A stretch of DNA of 64,000 nt from Hasllibacter halocynthiae (GCF_003003095.1 NZ_PVTT01000002.1:1099501-1163500); one strand, 5' to 3'; shown: positions 52,928 through 61,685, numbered from the stretch's first letter. Notes: generated from the sequence alone by a model not told the origin. Numbers and translations: made by a program.

Positions 52928-53038
52928 CCCGTTCGATCGGGCCCGAATACGCCCGCCGGAGGCCTCGGCTGGGGGAGGGGCGCGCCGCCGATCGTGGCGT
53001 GCACCGCTGCGGCCGGCCCCCCACTTCCTTCGAGATCG
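52928..53038 (-). repeat. Right copy of the inverted repeat-like pair
   Basis: Read on the minus strand it starts 33 nt after the FAD dehydrogenase stop with CGATCTCGAAGGAAG (53038-53024, identical 15 of 15 to the left copy), then GCCTCCGGCGGG... at 52963-52928 matching the left copy at 31 of 36 positions. The spacer between blocks is 60 nt here versus 46 nt on the left. The stop-to-element stretch again forms a hairpin (CCCCTTCGGGG). Confidence 0.75.
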
Positions 53039-53071
53039 GGACGGATCGCCCCGAAGGGGGGAAATCGCTGC

Positions 53072-54472
53072 CTAGTCGGGCAGGACCTTGCCGGGGTTGA
53101 GGATGCCCTTCGGGTCGAGCGCGGCCTTGATCGCGCGCATCGCGTCGAGGGCGACGGGGTCCTTTCGGCGGGCCATGGTGCCGCGCTTGGCCAGCCCGAT
53201 CCCGTGCTCGGCCGAGAAGGAGCCGCCGAGCGCGGCCACGGCGTCCTCGACCATCTCGGTCAGGGGGACGTCGCGGGCGGGGTCGGTCGGGCAGACGGTC
53301 CAGTGGACGTTGCCGTCGCCCAGGTGCGAGACGATGGAGAGCTTCGCCCCCGGGTCGATCCTGCGGCGCCCTTCCTCCGCCCGCTCGAGGAAGTCCTCCA
53401 CCCGGTCGAGGGGCAGGGCCACGTCGAGGTTCAGGAGCCGCCCGACATGGAGCATCAGCTCGCCCGCCGCCTCGCGCCGCGCCCACATCGCGCGGCGCTG
53501 GGTCTCGGAGGAGGCGACCACCGCGTCCAGCACCTCGCCCCGCTCGATCATGGCGGCGAGGGTCGCGGCCAGCGTCTCCTGCACGGGGACGGCGCCGCCC
53601 TCGTCCGGCTCCGCGTCGCGGGGGGCGGTGGCGCCGACCTCGACGAGGAGGTTGACCTCGTGGGGCGCCTCGAAGGGCTCGGCGCCGTCCATGTGCGCGA
53701 TGTGCTGCTCGACGTAGTGGCGGGGCATGTACTCGAAGCACTCGACCGCGCCGCCCGTGGCGTCCTGCAGCCGGTGCAGGAGGGTCAGGGCGCCCTTCAC
53801 CGACGGCGCCGCGACCGTCGCGGTGGCGTAGGCGCGGGGCTTCGGGAAGAGCTTCAGCGTGGCGGCCGTGATGATCCCCAGCGTGCCTTCCGCCCCGATC
53901 AGGAGGTCCTTCAGCGCGTAGCCGGTGTTGTCCTTGTGGACCGCGCCCATCAGGTCGAGGACGCGCCCGTCGGCCATCACCGCCTCGACCCCGAGGCACA
54001 TGCCGCGCAGGCCGCCGTAGCGCAGGACGTTCGAGCCGCCCGCGTTGGTGGACAGCACCCCGCCGATCATCGCCGAGCCCTTCGCGCCGAAGGTCAGCGG
54101 GAAGACGAGGCCCTCGGCCTCGGCGGCCTCGTGGAGGCGGGCGAGGACCACGCCGGCCTCGACCACGGCGACGCGGGCCGCGGGCCTGACCTCGCGGATG
54201 CGGCCCATCCGCGCGAGCGAGAGCATCACCGCCCCTTCGGCCATGGTGCCGCCCGCGAGGCCGGTGTTGCCCGCGACGGGGACGACGGGCGTCCCGGCCG
54301 CGTGGGCGCGGCGCAGCACGGCCGAGACCCCTTCGGTCGAGGCGGGGCGCGCGACGGCGAGGGGGGCGCCGCGATACGCCTTCGTCCAGTCGGTGGCGTA
54401 GGGCGCGGCCTCCTCGCCGGTCAGGACGTGGGCGGGGCCGAGATCGGCGCGGAGGTCTTCGAGCAGGGACAT
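53072..54472 (-). CDS. FAD-linked 2-hydroxyacid dehydrogenase (D-lactate / D-2-hydroxyglutarate type)
   Basis: 466 residues. An FAD-binding PCMH domain (residues ~30-215, with VVPVAGNTGLAGGTM and FGAKGSAMIGGVLSTNAGG) is followed by the FAD-oxidase C-terminal domain with HLGDGNVHWTV and SAEHGIGLAKRG, which carry the metal and substrate ligands. Members oxidise D-2-hydroxyglutarate, D-lactate or glycolate using flavin and pass electrons to quinone or ETF. The exact substrate is open. The ATG at 54472 gives MSLLEDLRADLG; the frame is open upstream but low complexity. Confidence 0.92.
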   Translation of the reverse strand: MSLLEDLRADLGPAHVLTGEEAAPYATDWTKAYRGAPLAVARPASTEGVSAVLRRAHAAGTPVVPVAGNTGLAGGTMAEGAVMLSLARMGRIREVRPAARVAVVEAGVVLARLHEAAEAEGLVFPLTFGAKGSAMIGGVLSTNAGGSNVLRYGGLRGMCLGVEAVMADGRVLDLMGAVHKDNTGYALKDLLIGAEGTLGIITAATLKLFPKPRAYATATVAAPSVKGALTLLHRLQDATGGAVECFEYMPRHYVEQHIAHMDGAEPFEAPHEVNLLVEVGATAPRDAEPDEGGAVPVQETLAATLAAMIERGEVLDAVVASSETQRRAMWARREAAGELMLHVGRLLNLDVALPLDRVEDFLERAEEGRRRIDPGAKLSIVSHLGDGNVHWTVCPTDPARDVPLTEMVEDAVAALGGSFSAEHGIGLAKRGTMARRKDPVALDAMRAIKAALDPKGILNPGKVLPD

Positions 54473-54571
54473 GGCCGGGACCATGCCGCGAAGGCGCCCG
54501 GAGGGCCAGCGCGGCGGGCGCGCGGCGGGGGGCCGGGGAAGCGGGGGGCCGGGGAAGGGCGGGGACGCGGC

Positions 54572-54600
54572 TTGACGCCCCCGTGCGCCCGGCATACCTG
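54572..54600 (+). promoter_or_regulatory. Probable sigma-70 promoter of the tRNA-Met gene
   Basis: TTGACG (54572-54577), 17-bp spacer, TACCTG (54595-54600). The predicted start of transcription, about 54607, is 5 nt before the mature tRNA 5' end, a typical short leader. Confidence 0.65.
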
Positions 54601-54611
54601 CCGCGCCCGGA

Positions 54612-54688
54612 GGCGCTGTAGCTCAGTTGGTTAGAGCAGAGGAATCATAATCCTTGTGTCCGGGGTTCGAGTCCCTGCAGCGCCACCA
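54612..54688 (+). tRNA. tRNA-Met (anticodon CAT, elongator type)
   Basis: 77 nt including an encoded CCA. The acceptor stem GGCGCTG pairs with CAGCGCC; the D-arm is GCTCAGTTGGTTAGAGC; the anticodon loop ATCATAA holds CAT at 54646-54648; the T-arm carries GGTTCGAGTCC. The GAGGA/TCCTT anticodon stem resembles alphaproteobacterial elongator tRNA-Met rather than tRNA-Ile2 (also CAT, lysidine-modified) or initiator tRNA. Confidence 0.93.
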
Positions 54689-54886
54689 ACCCCGCCCGTC
54701 CCGCGACCCGCCCCCGCGACCCGTCCCGCCCGCCCGTCTTTCTGGCTTTGCAAACGTGTGCAGGACGTGCTTCGCTGCTGCTCGACCGGTCGGGGGCTTG
54801 GCCTTCCGCACCGGACGCCGCAAGGTCACGCCGGACCGCGCGCCGCCTCACGAGCGCGCGGACGGATCGCAACGGGGAGTCTCGCA

Positions 54887-56125
54887 ATGACCGTCCACAA
54901 CACCCTTTCGGGCGCCGCCGCGCTCGCGCTGATCGCGGGGGGCGCGCTCGCCGACGCCTCCTGCCCGCTCGACGAGGGGCGGGTCAGCGTCCTCGGGAAC
55001 GAGTTCCCGGCCATCCAGGCCGTGGTCGCCCGCGCGGCGGAATGCGCCTCGGACGTGCAGTACCAGCAGAACCTCACGACCGAGCACAAGAACATCCAGG
55101 TGCCCGCGCTGACCGCGAACCCGGCCGAGTACACCTCGGCCGTGGTGGCCAACGGGACGCTCGTGCCGCTGCTGAACGAGGGGCTGGTGCGCCCGCTCGA
55201 CGACCTGATCGCCGAGCACGGCGAGGGCGTGATCTCGCCCGCGCAGGTCATCACTGTGGACGGGCAGGCGATGGCGGTGGCGTTCATGGCGAACGCCCAG
55301 CACCTCTTCGTGCGCCAGGACATCCTGGACGAGGTCGGGATGGAGGTGCCGACCACCTACGAGGAGGTTCTGGACCTTCTCGAGGCCATCCGCGAGGCCG
55401 GGATCATGGAGGACCCGTTCGTCGCCAACACCGCCGTCGGCTGGAACCTCGCGGAGGAGTTCGTGAACATGTACTCCGGCTACGGGGGCGAGTTCTTCGA
55501 GCCGGGGACCGCGAACCTCGCCATCGACAACGAGGCGGGCGTCGCCGCGCTGGAGATGATGGCCGCGCTGAACGAGTATGCCGGCCCGGACTTCCTGACC
55601 TACGATTCCAACGCGACCTCCGCGCTCTGGGCGGCGGACGAGGCGGCGGTCGGGATCCTCTGGGGCAGCCGCGCGACCGAGATCCTGGGCGAGGACACCC
55701 CCGAGGAGATCCGCGAGGCGACCGTCCTGGCCGCCGCGCCCACGGTGGGCGAGACGGGAATCCCGGCCTCGACCCTCTGGTGGGACGGGTTCACCATCGC
55801 GTCCAACGTCTCGGACGAGGACGCGGAGGCGACCTTCGTGGCCATGGCGAGCGGGATCGAGCCCGCCGTCCTCGAGGGCAACGAGGACGCCGCCGTCTGG
55901 CTGATCGAGGGCTTCGAGCCCGGCAAGGCCGCCGCGGGCGTCGCCGCCACCGCCGCGGCCGGCGCGCGGCCCTATCCGATGGTCCCCTACATGGGCCTCC
56001 TGCACACCGCGCTGGGCAACGAGCTGTCGGACTTCATGCAGGGCAACGAGAGCGCCGAGCAGGCGCTGGCCGACGTCGGGGCCGCCTACGAGGCCGCCGC
56101 GCGCGAGCAGGGCTTCCTGGAGTAA
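54887..56125 (+). CDS. Sugar-type ABC transporter substrate-binding protein
   Basis: 412 residues of the extracellular solute-binding protein family 1. A signal peptide (SGAAALALIAGGALADA) leads into a bilobal binding domain with QVITVDGQAMAVAFMANAQ and ILWGSRATEILG stretches. The ligand is probably a sugar, polyol or glycerol derivative; it cannot be told from sequence. GGGGAG 7 nt upstream supports the ATG at 54887. Two permease genes follow; no ATPase gene is present. Confidence 0.88.
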   Translation: MTVHNTLSGAAALALIAGGALADASCPLDEGRVSVLGNEFPAIQAVVARAAECASDVQYQQNLTTEHKNIQVPALTANPAEYTSAVVANGTLVPLLNEGLVRPLDDLIAEHGEGVISPAQVITVDGQAMAVAFMANAQHLFVRQDILDEVGMEVPTTYEEVLDLLEAIREAGIMEDPFVANTAVGWNLAEEFVNMYSGYGGEFFEPGTANLAIDNEAGVAALEMMAALNEYAGPDFLTYDSNATSALWAADEAAVGILWGSRATEILGEDTPEEIREATVLAAAPTVGETGIPASTLWWDGFTIASNVSDEDAEATFVAMASGIEPAVLEGNEDAAVWLIEGFEPGKAAAGVAATAAAGARPYPMVPYMGLLHTALGNELSDFMQGNESAEQALADVGAAYEAAAREQGFLE

Positions 56126-56132
56126 CGGGGCC

Positions 56133-56156
56133 GGGCGGGCCGCCGGCGGCCCGCCC
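56133..56156 (+). other. 24-bp perfect palindrome between binding-protein and permease genes
   Basis: GGGCGGGCCGCC followed directly by its complement GGCGGCCCGCCC, ending in GCCTTCTTC. As RNA it makes a very stable stem 7 nt after the binding-protein stop and 32 nt before the first permease. Intercistronic stems at this place commonly protect the binding-protein mRNA or cut transcription, giving more binding protein than permease. Confidence 0.75.
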
Positions 56157-56188
56157 GCCTTCTTCGCGACCCGGGGCAGGGGGCCGCC

Positions 56189-57226
56189 ATGCCGAACAGC
56201 ACATTCCTGAAGTTCATAGGGCCGTCGCTGCTGGCGATGATCCTGTTCATCGCGCTGCCGATCGTCTCGGTCGTCGTCCAGTCGCTGCACGTCGAGCACG
56301 AGCAGATCCTGGTCGAGGTCGAGAACTGCGTGCCGCTGGCCGGCTGCACCACCGTCACCCAGGTCGACAACGCCGCGACGCAGGCCCTGCGCGACGAGCA
56401 GCCGCTCGGGCGGTTCGTGGGCCTGTCCACCTATCTCGACCGCAACCACCTCGCGGCGGACGCGGTGTCGCTGGCATGGCGCGCCTCGGACGGGATCGGC
56501 GACTTCCTCGGGCGGGTGATGAACCTGCCCTTCTACAAGGCGCTGGCCTTCACGCTGGCCTACACGGCCGTGGTCACGCCGCTCTGCCTGCTGCTGGGTC
56601 TCGTGATCGCGCTGGGGGTGAACGCGCTGCCCAAGGTGCTGAAGGGGCCGACGATCTTCGTCACGCTCCTGCCGATGATCGTGACGCCGCTGATCGGGGC
56701 GCTCGTGCTCTACTGGATGCTGGACAGCCGCGGCATCCTGGGCACCGCCCTCGTCAACCTGACGGGCGACCCGGACCTCTCGCTGAGGGCGAGCGGGACG
56801 CTGACCTGGCTGACGCTCTTCGCCTACGGGATCTGGCACAGCGCGCCCATGGCTTTCATCGTCTTCTACGCCGGCCTCCAGTCCGTCCCGGAGGAGACGA
56901 TGGAGGCTGCCGTCCTCGACGGCGCCTCGCGCTTCGAGCGGGTGCGGTACGTGGTCGTGCCGCACCTGATGCCGCTCGTGGTCTTCGTGACGCTGATCCA
57001 GCTGATGGACAACTTCCGCGTCCTCGAGCCGGTCGTGGCCTTCAACAGCCAGGCGGTGGCGACCTCGCTGTCCTTCGCCGTCTACAACGACCTTCGCGGG
57101 GGCGACGTGCCCCTCTTCGGATCGGCGGCGGCGACGTCGCTGCTGACGATCATCGGGATCGGCATCCTCGTGACGCCGGTCGCAATCCGGTCCTGGCGCG
57201 ACTTCAAGCGCCGGCACGGGCACTAG
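56189..57226 (+). CDS. Sugar ABC transporter permease (MalF/UgpA-like)
   Basis: 345 residues with a first span (LLAMILFIALPIVSVVVQSL), a ~90-residue periplasmic stretch, then five further spans. The cytoplasmic EAA loop is EAAVLDGASRFERVRYVVVPHL. It belongs to the binding-protein-dependent transport inner membrane family. The next permease begins 15 nt downstream, so the pair forms the membrane channel. Confidence 0.93.
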   Translation: MPNSTFLKFIGPSLLAMILFIALPIVSVVVQSLHVEHEQILVEVENCVPLAGCTTVTQVDNAATQALRDEQPLGRFVGLSTYLDRNHLAADAVSLAWRASDGIGDFLGRVMNLPFYKALAFTLAYTAVVTPLCLLLGLVIALGVNALPKVLKGPTIFVTLLPMIVTPLIGALVLYWMLDSRGILGTALVNLTGDPDLSLRASGTLTWLTLFAYGIWHSAPMAFIVFYAGLQSVPEETMEAAVLDGASRFERVRYVVVPHLMPLVVFVTLIQLMDNFRVLEPVVAFNSQAVATSLSFAVYNDLRGGDVPLFGSAAATSLLTIIGIGILVTPVAIRSWRDFKRRHGH

Positions 57227-57241
57227 GGAAGGGGCGGGCCG

Positions 57242-58123
57242 ATGGCGTCACGCGCGATGCGGCGGTCGGGGGCCGCGACGACGATCTCGATCCTCTTCCT
57301 GGTGATCTGGCTGATCGCGGCGGCCTTCCCGTTCCTCTGGACCCTCTGGGGCAGCTTCAAGGTGCAGGCGGACTTCTTCTCGCTCGCCGACTGGAAGAAC
57401 GCGCTGACGGGGCGGTTCACCGAGGCCCAGACCGGCAGCCCCTTCACCTTGGACGGCTACGAGGGGGCCTGGGTCCAGGAGGAGTTCTGGCGGAACGCCC
57501 TCAACACCCTGATCGTGGTGGTCTGCGTCGTCGCCATCAGCCTGACCTTCGGCACGCTCGGAGGCTACGCGCTGGCGCGGTCGGGCAAGAGATACGCGTT
57601 CGTCCTCCTCATGGTCGCGCTCCTCTTCAGGGCGATGCCGCACATCACGCTGGTCTCGGGCTACCTGCTGCCCTTCTTCGAATGGGGCATCTGGGGGGCG
57701 CTGCCGACGACGATCATCGTGCTCGTCGCGATCAACCAGCCCTTCACCTTGTGGATGCTGCACTCGTTCTTCCTGAACATCCCCAAGGACCTCGACGAGA
57801 GCGCGATGGTCGACGGATGCACGCGCTTCGGGGCGTTCCGGCGGGTGATCGTGCCCGTCATGTGGCCGGGGGTGATCACGACGGGCCTCTTCTCGTTCCT
57901 CCTGGCCTACAACGACTTCGCGGTGACGGCGGTGCTGCTGAGCCAGCAGAACCAGACCATGGTGCCGCGCATCGCGGCCTTCCTCGGGTCCACCCAGAAC
58001 GAGGGGAACGTGATGTTCGCGGTCGCCTCCGTGGTGTCGGCCACGGTGCCGCTGTTCCTTCTGGTGCTGTTCTTCCAGCGCCAGATCGTCTCGGGGCTGA
58101 CGGCGGGCGCGGTGAAGGGGTAG
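57242..58123 (+). CDS. Carbohydrate ABC transporter permease (MalG/UgpE-like)
   Basis: 293 residues with six predicted spans; the EAA loop is ESAMVDGCTRFGAFRRVIVPVM. GGGGCGGG lies just before the ATG. It is the second permease of the sugar-type importer. The ATP-binding subunit normally found next in such operons is missing: the following gene is a protease-like protein of an unrelated unit 40 nt downstream. Confidence 0.93.
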   Translation: MASRAMRRSGAATTISILFLVIWLIAAAFPFLWTLWGSFKVQADFFSLADWKNALTGRFTEAQTGSPFTLDGYEGAWVQEEFWRNALNTLIVVVCVVAISLTFGTLGGYALARSGKRYAFVLLMVALLFRAMPHITLVSGYLLPFFEWGIWGALPTTIIVLVAINQPFTLWMLHSFFLNIPKDLDESAMVDGCTRFGAFRRVIVPVMWPGVITTGLFSFLLAYNDFAVTAVLLSQQNQTMVPRIAAFLGSTQNEGNVMFAVASVVSATVPLFLLVLFFQRQIVSGLTAGAVKG

Positions 58124-58163
58124 GCAGGGTTGCGGCCGCCGCGGGGGCCGCTAGCCTGCGGCG

Positions 58164-58631
58164 ATGGATACCTCGCACAGACGGCGCGAGCCGCAGGTGA
58201 TAGGATGGCGCGAGACCGTCGCGCTGCCCGACATCCTGCCCGCCCCCTTCACCGGCAAGTTCGATTCGGGTGCGCGGTCCAGCGCGCTCCACGCCACGCG
58301 CATCCGCCTGCGGACCGTGGACGGCGAGGACTGGGTCGAGTTCCGGCCCGCCCGCCTGAAGGGCCGCCCCGCGCCCGAGACGATGCGCCTGCCGCTTCAT
58401 GACGAGCGGGACGTCACCAACACGGGCGGCACCCCCGAGAGCCGGGTCTTCGTGCGCACGCGGCTGAAGCTGGGCCGCCGGATCTGGCGGATCGAGCTGT
58501 CGCTGACCGACCGGGGACGCATGACGCACCCCGTCATCCTGGGGCGGACGGCCGTGGCGGGGCGGGGCATCCTGCTGGACTGCGGCCATTCGTTCCTGCT
58601 GACCGAGCCCCTGAAGGAGGCGAAGGCATGA
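58164..58631 (+). CDS. Retropepsin-like ATP-dependent zinc protease family protein (RimB type)
   Basis: 155 residues. The aspartic-protease-like motif is [13 protein letters not shown] (the common form is DTGAxTSALHA); [12 protein letters not shown] is the second conserved strand. The family, once called ATP-dependent zinc proteases, is genetically linked to rimK. Its partner RimK overlaps by 4 nt (ATGA). It may process glutamylated proteins; this is inferred from the neighbour. Confidence 0.88.
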   Translation: MDTSHRRREPQVIGWRETVALPDILPAPFTGKFDSGARSSALHATRIRLRTVDGEDWVEFRPARLKGRPAPETMRLPLHDERDVTNTGGTPESRVFVRTRLKLGRRIWRIELSLTDRGRMTHPVILGRTAVAGRGILLDCGHSFLLTEPLKEAKA

Positions 58632-59533
58632 AGATCGCGATGATGGCCCGGAACGCGGGCCTCTACTCCCACAGGCGGCTGGTCGAGGCGGCCGAGGCCC
58701 GCGGGCACGGGATCGACGTGATCGACACGCTGCGCTGCTACATGAACATCGCCTCGCGCCGGCCCGAGATCTGGTACAACGGCGAGAAGCTGCCACGCTA
58801 CGACGCGGTGATCCCGCGCATCGGCGCCTCGATCACCTTCTACGGCCTCGCGGTGCTGCGCCAGTTCGAGGTCGCGGGCACCTACCCTCTGAACGAGAGC
58901 GTCGCGATCGGCCGCTCGCGCGACAAGCTGCGATCCATGCAGCTGATGGCGCGCGACGGGATCGGGCTGCCCGTGACGACCTTCGCGCACGACCCCAAGC
59001 AGACCGAGGAGGTGCTGAAGCTGGCGGGCGGCGCGCCGCTCGTCGTGAAGCTCCTGGAGGGGACGCAGGGGATCGGGGTGGTGCTGGCGGATACCGACCG
59101 CTCGGCCAAGTCGGTGATCGAGGCGTTCCGGGGCGCCAACGTGAACATCCTCGTGCAGGAGTTCATCAAGGAGGCGGGCGGCACGGACATCCGCGCCTTC
59201 GTGGTGGGGGGCAAGGTGATCGCCGCCATGAAGCGCACCGGGGCCGAGGGGGAGTTCCGCTCGAACCTCCACCGGGGCGGGTCGGCGCAGCTCATCAAGC
59301 TCTCCCCGGAGGAGCGGTCGACGGCGGTGCGGGCGGCGAAGGCGATGGGCCTGAACGTCTGCGGCGTCGACATGCTGCGCGCCAACCACGGGCCGGTGGT
59401 GATGGAGGTCAACTCCTCCCCCGGGCTGGAGGGGATCGAGAAGGCGACCGGCCTCGACGTGGCGGGCAAGGTGATCGAGCATCTGGAGAAGACCGCCGAG
59501 AAGGGCACCGCGAGGACGCGCGGACGGGGCTAG
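58628..59533 (+). CDS. rimK: Ribosomal protein S6--L-glutamate ligase
   Basis: 301 residues of the ATP-grasp superfamily. Blocks [28 protein letters not shown] (in parts), [22 protein letters not shown] and the late [14 protein letters not shown] with metal ligands are canonical RimK. It adds glutamates to the C-terminus of S6 and changes ribosome behaviour. It overlaps the protease gene by 4 nt and shares CTAG at its stop with the next, minus-strand gene. Confidence 0.95.
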   Translation: MKIAMMARNAGLYSHRRLVEAAEARGHGIDVIDTLRCYMNIASRRPEIWYNGEKLPRYDAVIPRIGASITFYGLAVLRQFEVAGTYPLNESVAIGRSRDKLRSMQLMARDGIGLPVTTFAHDPKQTEEVLKLAGGAPLVVKLLEGTQGIGVVLADTDRSAKSVIEAFRGANVNILVQEFIKEAGGTDIRAFVVGGKVIAAMKRTGAEGEFRSNLHRGGSAQLIKLSPEERSTAVRAAKAMGLNVCGVDMLRANHGPVVMEVNSSPGLEGIEKATGLDVAGKVIEHLEKTAEKGTARTRGRG

Positions 59534-59781
59534 CCCTTGGGCGGCAGTCCGGTGGGCTGCCGCCGATAGGCCCCCTCCGGCAGGTCCAGCGCGGCGAAGA
59601 GGTCGCGGACCTGCGCGTCCGACAGGACGACGGAGACGGCCTCCCTGCGGCGGACGTCCCACTGCTTCAGGACGGCGCCTTCCTCGAAGAGATGGACGAC
59701 CACGTCCTCGCCGAGAGGCGCCGCGCCCTCGTCGACGAGGGTGACGACGGTGGCGTCGAAGGTGTGCTCGATGGTGAACAT
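59530..59781 (-). CDS. Conserved hypothetical protein (83 aa)
   Basis: 83 residues with alternating strand-like segments ([18 protein letters not shown], then [26 protein letters not shown]) and no membrane segment or signal. The start ATG at 59781 follows a stretch without a good Shine-Dalgarno. It lies 32 nt downstream of the DUF393 gene on the same strand and is probably cotranscribed with it. No family recognised. Confidence 0.65.
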   Translation of the reverse strand: MFTIEHTFDATVVTLVDEGAAPLGEDVVVHLFEEGAVLKQWDVRRREAVSVVLSDAQVRDLFAALDLPEGAYRRQPTGLPPKG

Positions 59782-59813
59782 GGGATGCAGGGTGAGCGCG
59801 CGGGCGCCTCTCT

Positions 59814-60194
59814 TCAACCCCGCGCGGCCCTGGTCCGGCGTCCGCGCGCCAGGTGCATCCGGTAGAGGAGGGGCGCGGCGGCCCTGTCGTAGAGCAGGGC
59901 GGCGACGGGGCGCACGGCCGGCAGGCCCGTCAGGCGGGCGAGCCAGCGGAGCGCGGGCCGCTCGGCCCACATGGCGCGGTTGGCGTCGAGGCCGGAGAGG
60001 ACCTCGCCGCCGCGGACCGCGTGGAGGCGGCGGAGCGCCTGCTCCTCCGTCAGGCCGAGGGCGCGGAGGTCGGCGCCGCGGACGGGCACGAACCGGGTGG
60101 CCGGCGCGGCGCGACGGTGGCCCTCCACCTCGAAGCGGCAGACGGGGCATTCGTCGTTGTAGATCACCGTGAGCGCATGCGGGTCGTCGGGCAT
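59814..60194 (-). CDS. DUF393 (DCC family) thiol-disulfide oxidoreductase-like protein
   Basis: 126 residues. The family's DxxCxxC motif is NDECPVCRFE near residue 13, a thioredoxin-like active site. The later stretch with LSGLDANRAMW and RWLARLTGLP is typical of DUF393. The function is not established. The ATG at 60194 begins MPDDPHALTVIYND. It is divergent from the M48 protease gene by 95 bp. Confidence 0.88.
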   Translation of the reverse strand: MPDDPHALTVIYNDECPVCRFEVEGHRRAAPATRFVPVRGADLRALGLTEEQALRRLHAVRGGEVLSGLDANRAMWAERPALRWLARLTGLPAVRPVAALLYDRAAAPLLYRMHLARGRRTRAARG

Positions 60195-60289
60195 GGGCGG
60201 GATATGGGGCCCGGGCCGGCCTTCGCCCAGGGGCATGGCGTTCGGGGCGGGGGGCGCTAGGGTCCGCCGGGCACGAGGGGAGGGGACCC

Positions 60290-61093
60290 ATGCCGTTCGC
60301 CAGCTTCGCCCGGGCCGCCGCCCGCTTCGCCCCGCGCGCCGGCCCCCGTGCCGCCCTCTGCGCCGTGCTGGCCGCGGCCGGTTGCGCGCCGCTGCCGGTG
60401 ATCGGACCTGTGGCGGGGTCGCTGGCCCCAGGCGCGCCCGTTCCCGCGCCCGTTCCCGCGCCTGTCGTCCGTTCGGCGGAGGCGGTGCCCGACCGCCTGC
60501 CGCCGCGGGTCGCGGCACGCACCTTCGCGCAGGTCGTGGAGTTGATCGAGCCGGTCGCCGAGGCCCTCTGCCGGGCGCAGGGCGACGTCCCGGACTGCGA
60601 CTACCAGATCGTGGTGGACGACCGTCCGGGCGTTCCGCCCAACGCCTTCCAGACGGTGAACCGGCAGGGCCGGCCGGTGGTGGGGATGACGCTCGCGCTG
60701 ATCGCGGAGGCGCGCAACGCGGACGAACTGGCCTTCATCCTGGGGCACGAGATGGCGCATCACATCGCCGGCCATCTCGACCGGCAGCGCGAGGCGGAGG
60801 GGTTCGGGCAGGCGCTGGGCGTGGCGATCGGCCGGGCGCGGGGGCTGGACAGGGCCGGCGTCGCCGAGTTCGCGCGCGCCGGGGCCCTGGTCGGTGCGCG
60901 CCGCTTCGGCCCCACGTTCGAGCTGGAGGCCGACGCGATAGGCACGCGCATCGCCGCGGAGGCGGGGTTCGATCCGCTGCGGGGCGCGGCCTTCTTCCAG
61001 CGCATCCCGGACCCCGGCGACCGGTTCCTCGGCACCCATCCGCCCAACGCCGCCCGCCTCGACGCCGTGCGCCGGGCCGCCGCGGGCCTGTAG
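60290..61093 (+). CDS. M48 family metallopeptidase lipoprotein
   Basis: 267 residues. A lipobox (LAAAGC, C32) follows an unusually long, arginine-rich signal. A short Pro-Ala-Val repeat (PVPAPVPAPV) links to the peptidase domain with zinc motif HEMAH at 153-157 and the third ligand in FELEADAIG. It would be an envelope protease related to Oma1/LoiP. The start may lie later: Met1 gives a rather long basic leader. Confidence 0.9.
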   Translation: MPFASFARAAARFAPRAGPRAALCAVLAAAGCAPLPVIGPVAGSLAPGAPVPAPVPAPVVRSAEAVPDRLPPRVAARTFAQVVELIEPVAEALCRAQGDVPDCDYQIVVDDRPGVPPNAFQTVNRQGRPVVGMTLALIAEARNADELAFILGHEMAHHIAGHLDRQREAEGFGQALGVAIGRARGLDRAGVAEFARAGALVGARRFGPTFELEADAIGTRIAAEAGFDPLRGAAFFQRIPDPGDRFLGTHPPNAARLDAVRRAAAGL

Positions 61094-61116
61094 CGCCGTT
61101 GAAAGGGTCGTGAACG

Positions 61117-61137
61117 CCCCTCGCCGAACGGCGGGGG
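61117..61137. other. GC-rich hairpin between the M48 and msrB genes
   Basis: CCCCTCGCCG (61117-61126) and CGGCGGGGG (61129-61137) form a 9-bp stem including one G-T pair, with a two-base gap. No T-run follows on the plus strand. It may act as a weak terminator for the protease gene or just reflect GC content. Confidence 0.4.
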
Positions 61138-61180
61138 AGGCCCCACGTTCTGCGGCGAGAAGGCACGAACGGAGGACGCC

Positions 61181-61681
61181 ATGCCGACCAGACGCTCGCT
61201 CATCATCGGAGGCTCGACGCTGGGGGCCGCTGCCCTCGTCGGCGGTGCCGGGTGGCTCGGCACGCGCGGGGCCGAGGCCGCGGAAGGGGACTTCCCCCTC
61301 ACCCTCACCGAAGCCGAATGGCGCGCCCGCCTGACCCCGGAGGAGTTCGCGGTGCTGCGCGAGGAGGCGACCGAGCCGCCCCACTCCTCGCCGCTCGACA
61401 AGCTCTGGGAGGACGGGACCTACGCCTGCGCGGGCTGCGGCAACGCGCTCTACTCCTCCGAGAACAAGTTCGACAGCGGCACCGGCTGGCCGAGCTTCTG
61501 GCAGCCCATCGCGCCCGAGGCCGTGGGCACGAGGATCGACTACAAGCTCATCTATCCCCGCACGGAGGTGCACTGCGCCCGCTGCGGCGGCCACCAGGGG
61601 CACATCTTCGAGGACGGCCCCGCGCCCACCGGCCTGCGCCACTGCATCAACGGCGTCGCGCTGGACTTCGTGGCGGCCTGA
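61181..61681 (+). CDS. msrB: Peptide-methionine (R)-S-oxide reductase MsrB with Tat-type signal
   Basis: 166 residues. A twin-arginine leader (PTRRSLIIGG, hydrophobic stretch to about 27, then AEA) predicts export. The MsrB domain carries the zinc cysteines C83, C86, C132 and C135 and the catalytic C155 in RHCINGVAL. It reduces methionine-R-sulfoxide in proteins, here probably in the periplasm. No msrA lies nearby. A second redox cysteine or partner for recycling is not evident. Confidence 0.93.
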   Translation: MPTRRSLIIGGSTLGAAALVGGAGWLGTRGAEAAEGDFPLTLTEAEWRARLTPEEFAVLREEATEPPHSSPLDKLWEDGTYACAGCGNALYSSENKFDSGTGWPSFWQPIAPEAVGTRIDYKLIYPRTEVHCARCGGHQGHIFEDGPAPTGLRHCINGVALDFVAA

Positions 61682-61685
61682 CGCC

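Noticed and set aside
52820-53075. ATG-initiated frame with a GGAG upstream in the hemC-FAD dehydrogenase gap
   Set aside because: The translation has no recognisable features, overlaps the right repeat copy, and continues antisense through a well-supported gene; long open frames are expected by chance at this GC content.
54612-54688. tRNA-Ile2 as an alternative for the CAT-anticodon tRNA
   Set aside because: The anticodon stem and overall sequence look like elongator tRNA-Met; Ile2 usually has a different stem (GGCGA type). A tRNAscan run with the Ile2 model would settle it.
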